A stretch of DNA of 60,228 nt from Faecalibacter rhinopitheci (GTDB taxonomy: Bacteria; Bacteroidota; Bacteroidia; Flavobacteriales; Weeksellaceae): NCBI RefSeq assembly GCF_015234135.1, contig NZ_JADGIK010000010.1:1-60228 (forward strand), in the 5' to 3' direction. The position numbers and the translations under genes are program-made. Under the pieces are notes generated by a model that saw only the letters and a list, made by a program, of their open reading frames with translations, had not been told where the DNA came from and searched no databases. The number at the start of each line of letters is the position of its first letter. The first letter of the stretch is position 1. Below, one piece after another: positions 26,291 to 34,944 of the stretch.

Positions 26291-26318
26291 AAAAAAAGGA
26301 TTACATTTCTGTAATCCT
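26291..26318 (-). terminator. Terminator of the padR-pspC unit
   Basis: AGGATTACA (26297-26305) and TGTAATCCT (26310-26318) form a stem followed on the minus strand by a T run, 50 bp past the PspC-protein stop. Confidence 0.75.
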
Positions 26319-26369
26319 CGTTATTATATTATTAAATGACAATCTTAAATAAAAAAATCTACAATAGTT

Positions 26370-28106
26370 TTAATTATTTCTGTAGTTAATGTTAATAGAA
26401 TCTGTATCATCTTTATAGTTTATTTGGTTGTTGTTTTGTTGTTTTGTTGGAGTAGAAATTCCTATAGATCCATCTTTGCTTTCAATGCGTATACCGTTTT
26501 TATCAATTCTAACTTTAGCATTTTCATCAGCATCATTTACATTAATTTGGAACTCTCGATCACTAATTTCATCATTCTCTAATTCTTCTGAATTACAATT
26601 CAAACATACGATTTTCTCGCCATTATTTAAGAAGAATTTGTTGTTTGGAGAATAAAAATATTTTTCAACACCGTTATCAATTAAAGATAGATTATTCATT
26701 TTCTTTACATTAACAACTTTGTTTTTAGGTACAAAAATCTTAATTTCTACATCTTGTTTTCTGAATTTACCTTCTTTTTTAATTTTAATAAATTCATCTA
26801 AATTCAAAACATTTCCTTCTAATATGTGATTATAGATCGTTGATTCTACGTTTCTTTTTGCTTCAGCAGTAGAGCCTCCTTTTGCTTTATATTTCAAACT
26901 AATTTTAAATTGGTTTGTATCACTTTCACCTAACGTTATTTCGTCATCGATAGGTATTATTAAATTACCTTCCTCGTCTATTAACTGGTCCAGATCATTC
27001 ATAACCTTAAAATTATATCCACCTAAATTTTGATCTTTAAACTGAACTATTAATGTATCTGAGGATACGGTCAACGTTTCATCTTTTACAAATTCAACAT
27101 CACTTCTAAATCTAGATGCAGTGTTTAATGAGATTCCTATTATTGCAAATAAGGCGATAAACCAAATTACAATAGATGCAATAATTAATGCTTTACTTGT
27201 CTTGACACGTGTAAAACAACGCACTCCCAAAATAGTAATTAAGATCCCTGGAATAATCATTAATATTCCTCCCAAAATTTTAGTAGCAACACTCATCCAT
27301 TGATCTTCGACCATGTAACCAAATAATTCTGTAGGAATGTCAGTCCAAGTTGTAAAAGCTAACGCGCATCCTCCGATGATTAATCCTACACCTATAGATG
27401 TGATAATAAATCCAACGAACCATAGTAAAAATTTACCAAATGCGCCAAATACACCTCCTAATTTATTACTTAATTCACGACTTCCTGAAATTACAGCTTC
27501 ACTGGCTACTTCTGCGTTTTTTTTAAAACTCTCAATATTTGCAGGCTTACCATACATCTGCAATTTCTCTGAAGTTGTAGTTGCTTTAGGTACAAATATT
27601 AATAAGATAAAATAGCATAAAACCACTAAGAAAAAGGAAATTCCTGTAAAGATTCCTAAGATCCCTAAAACTAACCAAGTTGCACGAACTGCCCAAGGAT
27701 CTAATCCTAAATAGTGCGCTAATCCTGCTGATAAACCTGTAATGATTTTATCATCTGGATCACGAAATAATCTTTTGTTATTTTTTGTCTCAAAAGATGA
27801 CTGTGTATATGTTGAATGAGTTGAAGTTGATTCAGCTTCTTCATCTTCTACTCTGTATTGATTAGGATGCCCCATTGTTGCAATAACAAAGTTTACATCA
27901 TCGTCACTTACAACTTCTCTAAATTTTAATCGATCGCGAAACAGTTCAGATATACGGATTTCAACATCTTCAATAATATCATCGATACCCTCAGTTCCGT
28001 GTAACGAATTCTTTACATCTTGTAAATATGTTCTTAGCTTTGAATAAGCGATTTCCTCGACAACGAAAGAAAATCCTCCTAGACTTATTGATACTGTTTT
28101 ATCCAT
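26370..28106 (-). CDS. PspC domain-containing membrane protein
   Basis: A 578-residue inner-membrane protein. After ~110 residues of soluble N-terminus comes a PspC domain (about 110-180): RLFRDPDDKIITGLSAGLAHYLG, WAVRATWLVLGIL and a hydrophobic pair. Three more membrane segments follow (about 225-345), then a ~230-residue soluble C-terminal beta-rich domain likely facing the periplasm. PspC proteins sense or protect the membrane under envelope stress. It overlaps the PadR regulator gene by 8 nt, so the pair is a self-contained stress or signal unit with the regulator as likely autorepressor. Confidence 0.88.
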   Translation of the reverse strand: MDKTVSISLGGFSFVVEEIAYSKLRTYLQDVKNSLHGTEGIDDIIEDVEIRISELFRDRLKFREVVSDDDVNFVIATMGHPNQYRVEDEEAESTSTHSTYTQSSFETKNNKRLFRDPDDKIITGLSAGLAHYLGLDPWAVRATWLVLGILGIFTGISFFLVVLCYFILLIFVPKATTTSEKLQMYGKPANIESFKKNAEVASEAVISGSRELSNKLGGVFGAFGKFLLWFVGFIITSIGVGLIIGGCALAFTTWTDIPTELFGYMVEDQWMSVATKILGGILMIIPGILITILGVRCFTRVKTSKALIIASIVIWFIALFAIIGISLNTASRFRSDVEFVKDETLTVSSDTLIVQFKDQNLGGYNFKVMNDLDQLIDEEGNLIIPIDDEITLGESDTNQFKISLKYKAKGGSTAEAKRNVESTIYNHILEGNVLNLDEFIKIKKEGKFRKQDVEIKIFVPKNKVVNVKKMNNLSLIDNGVEKYFYSPNNKFFLNNGEKIVCLNCNSEELENDEISDREFQINVNDADENAKVRIDKNGIRIESKDGSIGISTPTKQQNNNQINYKDDTDSININYRNN

Positions 28107-28440
28107 TTGTTTGTGTTTCTTTGGTTACTTTGTCTACTGCTTCAATTAACTGAGTCCAAGAATCTTCTAATTCTTTTAAGAAGAATTCTCCTTCATCTGT
28201 TAATGCATAATATTTTCTTGGTGGTCCTGATGTTGATTCTTCCCAGCGATATTGTAAAAGATTATCATTTTTAAGACGTGTTAGTAAAGGATATAATGTT
28301 CCTTCTACTACAATCATCTCTGCTTTTTTTAATTCGTCAATGATATCCGATGCATAAGCATCACCTTTTTTAATAATGCTAAGAATACAATATTCTAACA
28401 CACCTTTGCGCATCTGAATTTTTGTTTTCTCTATATTCAT
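28099..28440 (-). CDS. PadR family transcriptional regulator
   Basis: A 113-residue winged-helix repressor. Family marks: KIQMRKGVLEYCILSIIKKG, then GDAYASDIIDELKKAEMIVVEGTLYPLLTRL (recognition helix) and RKYYALTDEG for the wing. It probably represses its own operon with the PspC gene, overlapping it by 8 nt. A well-spaced promoter lies just upstream. The inducing signal is unknown. Confidence 0.92.
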   Translation of the reverse strand: MNIEKTKIQMRKGVLEYCILSIIKKGDAYASDIIDELKKAEMIVVEGTLYPLLTRLKNDNLLQYRWEESTSGPPRKYYALTDEGEFFLKELEDSWTQLIEAVDKVTKETQTNG

Positions 28441-28464
28441 TATCTGTGTTTTTATTTTGTATTA

Positions 28465-28496
28465 CAAATATATAGAATTATTATAGTATTATGCAA
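28465..28496 (-). promoter_or_regulatory. Promoter of the padR-pspC unit
   Basis: On the minus strand TTG (28496-28494), a 21-nt spacer and TATATTTG (28472-28465) match the Bacteroidota -33/-7 arrangement, 25 bp before the padR ATG. Confidence 0.6.
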
Positions 28497-28657
28497 AACA
28501 AAGTACCTAAATATTTTTAGTTCTATATTTATTTTTAAGTTCATTCTTTTAAAAATCTACTGAATATGTGGCTTAAACTAAATGTTAAATTTTTTGAAAA
28601 CATTTTAGATTAAGAATTTTCAAACCTTTTCATTTTAATTTAAGATATAGAAAAGCG

Positions 28658-28665
28658 TACATTTG
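28658..28665 (+). promoter_or_regulatory. Probable -7 box of the S1/P1 nuclease gene
   Basis: TACATTTG followed by C matches the -7 consensus, 21 nt before the ATG at 28687. It contains the TTG at 28663, which therefore cannot be the start codon. Confidence 0.5.
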
Positions 28666-28686
28666 CAGAAATTATTCAATCATAAC

Positions 28687-29478
28687 ATGAAAAAATTAAT
28701 TGGAAGTGCATTTGCATTAACTTGTTTATTATTAACTACAGAAGCTTCGGCTTGGGGACTAACTGGGCATAGAGTTGTTGCTGAAATTGCGGATAATAAC
28801 TTAACAAAAAAAGCGCGTAAAGAGGTAACTAAAATCATCGGGCCTCAACAATTAGCTTATTGGGCAAATTGGCCAGATTTTATTAAATCTGATAAAAACT
28901 GGGCGCATGCAGATTCTTACCATTATGTAAATATTCCGGGAGGAATGAATTACGAGCAATACAAAGTGGCTATTGAGAATACTTCTGACGATAATATGTA
29001 TAAAAAAGGATTGTTTTTAATGAATGAATTAAAAAACAATAAAGAGTTATCTTTAGAAAAGAAACAAGAATATTTATATTTCTTGATTCATATTATTGGA
29101 GATTCTCACCAACCTTTACATGTAGGACGCGAGGAAGATTTAGGAGGAAATCGCGTAAAAGTACAATGGTTCCGCGAATCAACAAACATCCACTCTGTAT
29201 GGGATTCTAAGTTAGTAGATTACGAAAATTATTCTTTTACAGAATATAGTAATGTAATTGATATCATTACACAAAACAAACGTAAAGAATTACAACAAGG
29301 TGATTTTGCTGATTGGATTTATGAATCATATCAAAAAGCTAATGTAATTTATGCTAATGTTCAGATGGATGAAAAATTAGGTTACAAATATCATTTTGAT
29401 AACAAATATATCATCGAGGATCAATTGTTAAAAGGAGGAGTTCGTTTAGCAAAAGTTCTAAATGATATTTTTAAATAA
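28687..29478 (+). CDS. Secreted S1/P1 family nuclease
   Basis: The ATG at 28687 gives 263 residues with a signal peptide ending EASA, after which the mature protein begins WGLTGHRVVAEIA. In S1/P1 nucleases the mature N-terminal Trp is itself a zinc ligand, so cleavage site and start agree. Further zinc ligands are seen in NWAHADSYHYVN, HIIGDSHQPLHVG and NIHSVWDSKLV. These enzymes cut single-stranded DNA and RNA and remove 3' phosphates. It acts in periplasm or outside. Single gene with its own promoter and terminator. Confidence 0.93.
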   Translation: MKKLIGSAFALTCLLLTTEASAWGLTGHRVVAEIADNNLTKKARKEVTKIIGPQQLAYWANWPDFIKSDKNWAHADSYHYVNIPGGMNYEQYKVAIENTSDDNMYKKGLFLMNELKNNKELSLEKKQEYLYFLIHIIGDSHQPLHVGREEDLGGNRVKVQWFRESTNIHSVWDSKLVDYENYSFTEYSNVIDIITQNKRKELQQGDFADWIYESYQKANVIYANVQMDEKLGYKYHFDNKYIIEDQLLKGGVRLAKVLNDIFK

Positions 29479-29500
29479 AAAATTATCTTTTAAAATATAT

Positions 29501-29530
29501 AAAAAGCCGACTATAAATAGTCGGCTTTTT
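29501..29530. terminator. Bidirectional terminator
   Basis: AAAAAGCCGACTA (29501-29513) and TAGTCGGCTTTTT (29518-29530) lie between the convergent nuclease gene and lipoprotein gene. Confidence 0.85.
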
Positions 29531-29533
29531 ATA

Positions 29534-30043
29534 TTATAAAACAGTTGTTGTCTTCTCAAATTTTAATTTTAATTGATTAAAATCTTGTATATTATCACGT
29601 TGTATAATTATTAATTGATTAGGTTGTATGATATATGATATTGGTTGTACTTCTGTTACGGTATAATAAACATTTAATAAATTACCGTTTAATAAAACGC
29701 TATCTACCTGTATGGTTGTACCAATATTAGTTTTTTCTAATATAATTGGTATCACAAATTCTTTTGAAAAATTGATAGAAGCAGATTCATCAGGCTTATC
29801 TAAGCTTTTAGCTTTTTCAAAAATAGCATTAAAATCATTACTATTATCTATATAAGACTTCTCAATTTTTTTGACATCGACCGAATTTTTCACAAAATAA
29901 TTAGAGATCAATTTATACGAAATTATCTTCGACGAATTTGAAACATTATCATGATCAGGAGTATTGAATACAGAATTCTTATTATAATTATTATTACAAC
30001 TCATTAAAATCAATAGAAATAATATGAGACTACCCTTTTTCAT
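29534..30043 (-). CDS. Putative lipoprotein, 169 aa
   Basis: The N-terminus MKKGSLILFLLILMSCNNN is a lipoprotein signal with lipobox LMSC (Cys16). The mature part is Asn/Ser-rich at first, then beta-rich (VIPIILEKTNIGTTIQVDSV). I do not recognise a family. It should be anchored in a membrane facing the periplasm or cell surface. It stands alone, divergent from the M28 peptidase gene. Confidence 0.7.
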   Translation of the reverse strand: MKKGSLILFLLILMSCNNNYNKNSVFNTPDHDNVSNSSKIISYKLISNYFVKNSVDVKKIEKSYIDNSNDFNAIFEKAKSLDKPDESASINFSKEFVIPIILEKTNIGTTIQVDSVLLNGNLLNVYYTVTEVQPISYIIQPNQLIIIQRDNIQDFNQLKLKFEKTTTVL

Positions 30044-30302
30044 TACAAATATTTATTTTACTAATACAAAGTACTTGCCAAAATCAGGAAATAATTAAAT
30101 ATAATTTTTTTAATAAAATGCTACAAATAATATTTTAAAAATCCACTAACAATATTAGTACTCAAGCACGTATAACTATTTAAGAACTAATCATATTCAA
30201 CAAATCTAGACAACATCAATAGGGTTTATGGTTTACTAAATTTATTCGAAAAATATTTTGTTTCTTTACTTAAAACTCTATTTTAGCTATAAATATAAAC
30301 AC

Positions 30303-31865
30303 ATGAAACTTATACACTCACTAACCTATGCAGCGCTTTTTGGTTCTGCTATTACGCTACAAGCACAAGTTGGTCAGCAACAAAAACTAAACCCAACTAT
30401 TGAACAATTTGTAAACGAAATCAATAATAATTCTCAATTAGAAAAAATTGCACACGAATTATTAGATGGTATTGGACCACGATTAGTTGGGTCTCCACAA
30501 ATGGATCAAGCAAGTGATTGGGCGATTAAAACATTTAAATCTTGGGGAATAGATGCTCGCCGTGAAGATTACGGAACATGGAAGGCATGGGAAAGAGGAT
30601 TAACGCATGTTGATATGACTTACCCAAGAACTAAAAACATTGAAGCAACACAGTTAGCATGGTCACCAGCAACTAAAAAAGCTGTAAATGCCGAAGTAAT
30701 TGCAATGCCTATTTTTAAAAGCGAAGCTGAATTTAAGGCTTGGTTACCAAAGGTTAAAGGTAAAATTGTATTAATGTCTCAAAATCAGAGTCATGGTCGT
30801 TCAGATTATCAATACAAAGAATTTGGTACAGAAGAATTATACTCAAAAATAACTGCTGATAAAAAAGCAGCTAATGACGCTTGGACAAATTCTATTAAAG
30901 TAACAGGACATACGAACAACACATTACCACTTGTATTAGAGGAAAACGGTGCTGCTGCAGTAGCAATTTCTTATTGGACAGGTATTATGGGAGCGAATAG
31001 AATTTTTGGAGCAAAAACTACTAAAATTCCAATGTTAGATATTTCTAATGAAGATTATGGAATGTTATATCGTTTAGCAGAAAATGGAACTTATCCAAAA
31101 TTAACTGTGAACGCACAATCTAAGCATAATGGTGTAACTAAGACTCACAATACAATTGCTGAGATCAAAGGAAAAGAGAAACCGAACGAATATATCATCC
31201 TTTCAGCTCACTTTGATTCATGGGATGGTGCGCAAGGAGCTACAGATAACGGAACGGGAACTATCGCTATGATGGAAACGATTCGTACTATTAAAAAATT
31301 ATACCCAAATAATAAACGTACTATCTTAGTTTGTTTATGGGGAAGTGAAGAACAAGGTCTAAATGGATCTCGCGCCTTTGTAGAAGATCACCCAGAAATT
31401 GTAAAAAATACGCAAGCTGTTTTTAATTTAGATAATGGAACGGGTCGTGTGGTAAATATTAACGGTTCTGGATTTGTAAATTCTTATGATTACATGACAC
31501 GTTGGTTAGCTGGTGCACCAAATGATGTTACTAAACATATTAAAACTGAATTCCCAGGTTCTCCAGGAGGAGGTGGATCTGACCACGCATCTTTTGTTGC
31601 AGCTGGAGTTCCAGGATTTATGCTTAGTTCATTAAACTGGGGGTACGGTACATATACATGGCATACGAACAAAGATACGTATGATAAAATTGTATTTGAG
31701 GAAATTCAAAGTAATGCAATTTTAGCAGCATCTTTAGTTTATATGGCAGATCAAGAAGAAAACTTAGTAAATCGTGATAAACGTGTTTTACCAACAGGTC
31801 GTGACGGTAAGCAAATGACTTGGCCAGAAGTTAAAAGTCCAAGAAGAACTTCAGACGGATATTAA
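30303..31865 (+). CDS. Secreted M28 family zinc peptidase
   Basis: The ATG at 30303 gives 520 residues with signal peptide ending SAITLQAQ; the longer frame from 30258 adds 15 residues before the signal and is rejected. A PA-like domain lies between residues ~120 and 290. The M28 catalytic domain has HFDSWDGAQGATDNGTGT (His and bridging Asp zinc ligands), GSEEQGLNGSRAF (catalytic Glu-Glu), and GGGGSDHASFVAAGVPGF with a further His ligand. Likely a periplasmic or surface aminopeptidase or carboxypeptidase for nutrient peptides. Single gene with a strong terminator. Confidence 0.93.
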   Translation: MKLIHSLTYAALFGSAITLQAQVGQQQKLNPTIEQFVNEINNNSQLEKIAHELLDGIGPRLVGSPQMDQASDWAIKTFKSWGIDARREDYGTWKAWERGLTHVDMTYPRTKNIEATQLAWSPATKKAVNAEVIAMPIFKSEAEFKAWLPKVKGKIVLMSQNQSHGRSDYQYKEFGTEELYSKITADKKAANDAWTNSIKVTGHTNNTLPLVLEENGAAAVAISYWTGIMGANRIFGAKTTKIPMLDISNEDYGMLYRLAENGTYPKLTVNAQSKHNGVTKTHNTIAEIKGKEKPNEYIILSAHFDSWDGAQGATDNGTGTIAMMETIRTIKKLYPNNKRTILVCLWGSEEQGLNGSRAFVEDHPEIVKNTQAVFNLDNGTGRVVNINGSGFVNSYDYMTRWLAGAPNDVTKHIKTEFPGSPGGGGSDHASFVAAGVPGFMLSSLNWGYGTYTWHTNKDTYDKIVFEEIQSNAILAASLVYMADQEENLVNRDKRVLPTGRDGKQMTWPEVKSPRRTSDGY

Positions 31866-31880
31866 TAATCCATCATAAAT

Positions 31881-31916
31881 AAAAATCACTCATTAACCTG
31901 TTAATGAGTGATTTTT
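31881..31916. terminator. Bidirectional terminator
   Basis: A 17-bp stem (31881-31897 with 31900-31916) with a two-base loop lies between the convergent M28 peptidase and DUF1294 genes. Confidence 0.85.
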
Positions 31917-31929
31917 TTATCTATATATT

Positions 31930-32208
31930 TTACATTGTAGTGTAAAATTTCCAACTTATAATTCCTATAAAAAACAATTGAATGAATACAATGAAATAAA
32001 TGATTCTTTTAAATTCTGTTTTTTGAGTTTTATGATGAAATTGTTTCATAGCTACGAAAGAACCAATTGTTCCGCCCAAAAACGTCACAAGAAAAAGAGA
32101 CTTTTCAGGAATTCTCCATTTATTTTTAGTTGCTTTTACTTTATCTATACCAAATAAAATGTAAGAAATAATATTAACTGCAATAAAATAATAAAAAATA
32201 TAACTCAT
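31930..32208 (-). CDS. DUF1294 family membrane protein
   Basis: A 92-residue protein with three hydrophobic segments and the family signature GIDKVKATKNKWRIPEKSL followed by LGGTIGSFVAMKQFHHKTQK. The family has no established function. It is downstream of rlmF by 16 bp in the same orientation. Confidence 0.88.
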   Translation of the reverse strand: MSYIFYYFIAVNIISYILFGIDKVKATKNKWRIPEKSLFLVTFLGGTIGSFVAMKQFHHKTQKTEFKRIIYFIVFIQLFFIGIISWKFYTTM

Positions 32209-32224
32209 TAAAATTTATACAGAA

Positions 32225-33139
32225 TTAAAAACGCCATACTAATAAACGCGTTAATTTATTTCCTTGTTCCATGTTTATTATTTCAACATCTTTTGCTTTT
32301 ACACGTTCCAAAACTATTTTTAATGGACGAAGGTTATCCTTTTTAGAAACTAACGTTGAGAACCATTTCACTTGGTGTTTGAAATTAACACTTTCTCTAA
32401 TCATATTAGTAATAAACACACGTTCACCACCATTACACCATAGTTCAGAATTACTACCTCCGAAATTTTGAATAGGTTTTTGATCAGATTTATTACCTAA
32501 ATTTTTCAACTTACGCATAGTTTGTTCCATCACCTCTTTATTCGATCCAAAAAATGGTGGATTACAAATTGTTAAATCAAATTTTTCTCCTTGTTTAATA
32601 ATATTCGTAAAGATCGCATTTGGATTATATTGAATTCTAATATCTACTTTATTTCTCAAACGTACATTTTTACGAACAATTTCAGAAGCATTTTTATGTG
32701 AACGTAAATCTAATTCTGCTCCAACAAAGTTCCAATCATATTCATAATTTCCAACAATAGGATAAATACAATTTGCCCCTACTCCTACATCTAATATTTT
32801 AACATCTTTTCCACGTGGAATAACTCCGTCATGCGCGCGACCTAATAGATCCGCAGCGTAATGTATATAATCTGCACGACCTGGAATAGGTGGACAAAGA
32901 TTATCAGCTGGAATTTCCCAGTAATCAATGTCATAATATGTCTTTAATAAAGCTTTATTCAAAGCTTTTACTGCGCTACGATCAGAAAAATTAATCGATG
33001 CCTCACCAGATTTATTTGGGATTATATATTGTCTTAAAGCTGGGTAAACAGCTGTTAATTTTTCGAAATTATAAGATGCTAAATGTCTATTACGCGAATG
33101 TAATTTCTTGATTTTTTTTATCCCTTCTGATGTACTCAT
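32225..33139 (-). CDS. rlmF: 23S rRNA (adenine-1618-N6)-methyltransferase
   Basis: A 304-residue SAM-dependent enzyme that methylates A1618 of 23S rRNA. It opens with LHSRNRHLASYNFEKLTAVYP, has the SAM loop DVGVGANCIYP, the acidic GAELD and the N6-adenine catalytic motif NPPFFGS. Length and motif order fit RlmF. Cytoplasmic. A -7-like box lies 15 bp upstream; DUF1294 follows. Confidence 0.94.
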   Translation of the reverse strand: MSTSEGIKKIKKLHSRNRHLASYNFEKLTAVYPALRQYIIPNKSGEASINFSDRSAVKALNKALLKTYYDIDYWEIPADNLCPPIPGRADYIHYAADLLGRAHDGVIPRGKDVKILDVGVGANCIYPIVGNYEYDWNFVGAELDLRSHKNASEIVRKNVRLRNKVDIRIQYNPNAIFTNIIKQGEKFDLTICNPPFFGSNKEVMEQTMRKLKNLGNKSDQKPIQNFGGSNSELWCNGGERVFITNMIRESVNFKHQVKWFSTLVSKKDNLRPLKIVLERVKAKDVEIINMEQGNKLTRLLVWRF

Positions 33140-33153
33140 ACCTTTATTTTGTA

Positions 33154-33161
33154 CAAAAATA
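33154..33161 (-). promoter_or_regulatory. Probable -7 box of rlmF
   Basis: On the minus strand this reads TATTTTTG, 15 bp before the rlmF ATG. No clear -33 element was found. Confidence 0.35.
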
Positions 33162-33318
33162 CATCAATTTATCAGGAGTAACTACATTTTTAATATATGC
33201 TTAACTAGGTTTCAACTATTTATTTAAACCTTGTTTTGAATATAAATGGATGAGATCTTAATAAGTTTAAAATTTAAGCTTAATTTTACATGAAGATTTT
33301 AGATAGAATTCCTTTGCC

Positions 33319-34224
33319 ATGAAATTTTTTTTGACCCTTATATTTACTCTTACAACTCTCTTTATACAAGCTCAATACAATAAAGAATATGAATTTGTTG
33401 ATGTGATTCCACATTGGCAAAAAGGCGATGTTTTTCGTTATACTCAAATCGAAAATGAATATCAAATTGTAAAAAAAGATACGCTTAATAAAAAAAATAA
33501 ACAATTTGATTTAGTTGTTTCAATTCTTGATTCTACTAAAAATTCGTATACTGTAGAATGGAAAATGACTCCAGACTTTAGTCAAATACCAGTATCATTA
33601 CAAGAAGATTTTAAAACAAAATTAGGTAGCCAGCGCTTTGTTTATAGAACGTCGGAAAATGGTGTTTTTGAGGATTTACTAAACTTTGATGAAATTGTTT
33701 CTTACAACAAAAAACTAGTAGAAATAATGGGAGAATCCATTCCTAAGGAAATGGATCGAGATGCTTTCAAAGCTGCATTAGAAAAAGTTTTTGGAAATGA
33801 AGAAGTTACCGCACAACTAATCACAAGTAAAATAAACACATTTCATTTATTTTTTGGCCATAAAATCAAAAAAAATAAATCTTCAAACTCTAAATTTGAA
33901 AGTGTAAATCCTGTCACGAAAAATAAAATCATTTATAACCGAATGATTGAGTTAGAAAATTATAGTGAAGAAGACCAAGTCTATACATTATATGGAGAAA
34001 CCTTTCCGGTGGAGAAAAATCTTATTGATGAAATTAAATCTACACTAGAAACTATAATTTCTAAACAAGTAAAAGATATGGATAAGATTCGGAATTTTGA
34101 TTATATCAGTAAGGTTTTCCAAGCTTCTCATGATTCAGGAATTATTATATATCAAATGAAACGCGATTTTATAGAAGTGGATGATCAGGAAATTATCAAG
34201 GAATTAGAATTTGTCTTAAAATAA
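33319..34224 (+). CDS. Hypothetical exported protein, 301 aa
   Basis: Signal peptide 1-19 ends FIQAQ. The mature protein starts NKEYEFVDVIPHWQKGDVF and alternates beta segments with a central helical part (PKEMDRDAFKAALEKVFG). I recognise no family. It probably sits in the periplasm or outer surface. It is the only gene of its unit before a 43-bp gap to the VF530 gene. Confidence 0.65.
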   Translation: MKFFLTLIFTLTTLFIQAQYNKEYEFVDVIPHWQKGDVFRYTQIENEYQIVKKDTLNKKNKQFDLVVSILDSTKNSYTVEWKMTPDFSQIPVSLQEDFKTKLGSQRFVYRTSENGVFEDLLNFDEIVSYNKKLVEIMGESIPKEMDRDAFKAALEKVFGNEEVTAQLITSKINTFHLFFGHKIKKNKSSNSKFESVNPVTKNKIIYNRMIELENYSEEDQVYTLYGETFPVEKNLIDEIKSTLETIISKQVKDMDKIRNFDYISKVFQASHDSGIIIYQMKRDFIEVDDQEIIKELEFVLK

Positions 34225-34267
34225 TAATTATATTAAATTCTTAAATTTGCTTTTTTAATTAAATATT

Positions 34268-34486
34268 ATGGAACAAAAAAATAATCCATTACACGGTAAA
34301 CGTTTAGATGATATTATAGAAGCTTTGGTATTACACTATGGCGGATGGGAAGGATTGGGACGAGAAATAAACATCAAATGTTTTAATGAGAATCCTAATT
34401 TAAAATCTTCTTTAACTTTTCTAAGAAAAACTCCTTGGGCACGTACTAAAGTGGAAGAATTATATGTAAAAAAAATAGCTAAGTAA
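34268..34486 (+). CDS. VF530 family DNA-binding-like protein
   Basis: A 72-residue protein of the VF530 (DUF2132) family, recognisable from [26 protein letters not shown] and the C-terminal [19 protein letters not shown]. Family structure is a small helical bundle resembling DNA-binding folds; role unknown. Its stop overlaps the next start by one base. Confidence 0.9.
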   Translation: MEQKNNPLHGKRLDDIIEALVLHYGGWEGLGREINIKCFNENPNLKSSLTFLRKTPWARTKVEELYVKKIAK

Positions 34487-34869
34487 TGCCTAAAATTGAT
34501 GTAAGTAAAAAGATTTATATCGCTTCCGAGCTTTTAACACAATTACAAGAAGAATCTCAAGTTATTGTACACTGCCATATGGATTGCACAGATTTTGCTG
34601 ATGCTGCTAGAATATGGCCAAGTACATATCTTATTGATAATAAAACAGGCATACAGTACCCTTTAGTACATACAGAAGGGATTTCGATGTATCCTAATTG
34701 GACACATATTGATGAAGGCTCATCACTTGATTTTACATTAATATTTAAAGGATTACCTAAGAGCTGCACTTCTTTTGACCTTATTGAAATTATACCACAA
34801 CCAGGTGGTTTTGAATGTCATAAAATCCCTAGAAATAAGAGTGATATTTACCATATAATGTTTGGATAA
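34486..34869 (+). CDS. Hypothetical protein, 127 aa
   Basis: I do not recognise the family. It has no signal peptide. The middle (ARIWPSTYLIDN, EGISMYPNWTHIDEG) and the beta pair LDFTLIFKGLPKSCTSFDLIEI look like a compact beta-sandwich. The end PGGFECHKIPRNKSDIYHI is rich in His and Cys. It is translationally coupled to the VF530 gene. Confidence 0.65.
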   Translation: MPKIDVSKKIYIASELLTQLQEESQVIVHCHMDCTDFADAARIWPSTYLIDNKTGIQYPLVHTEGISMYPNWTHIDEGSSLDFTLIFKGLPKSCTSFDLIEIIPQPGGFECHKIPRNKSDIYHIMFG

Positions 34870-34890
34870 GACGTATACATTAATCTAAAT

Positions 34891-34928
34891 AAAAAAGGGC
34901 TTAGTAATAAATTACTAAGCCCTTTTTT
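34891..34928. terminator. Bidirectional terminator
   Basis: An 18-bp perfect stem (34891-34908 with 34911-34928) lies between the 127-aa gene and sbcC. Confidence 0.88.
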
Positions 34929-34944
34929 ATTTATTTATTAAGAA

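Noticed and set aside
28663-28686. Upstream TTG start for the S1/P1 nuclease
   Set aside because: The TTG is part of a -7 promoter box, and the ATG at 28687 gives a normal signal peptide ending directly before the zinc-binding Trp.
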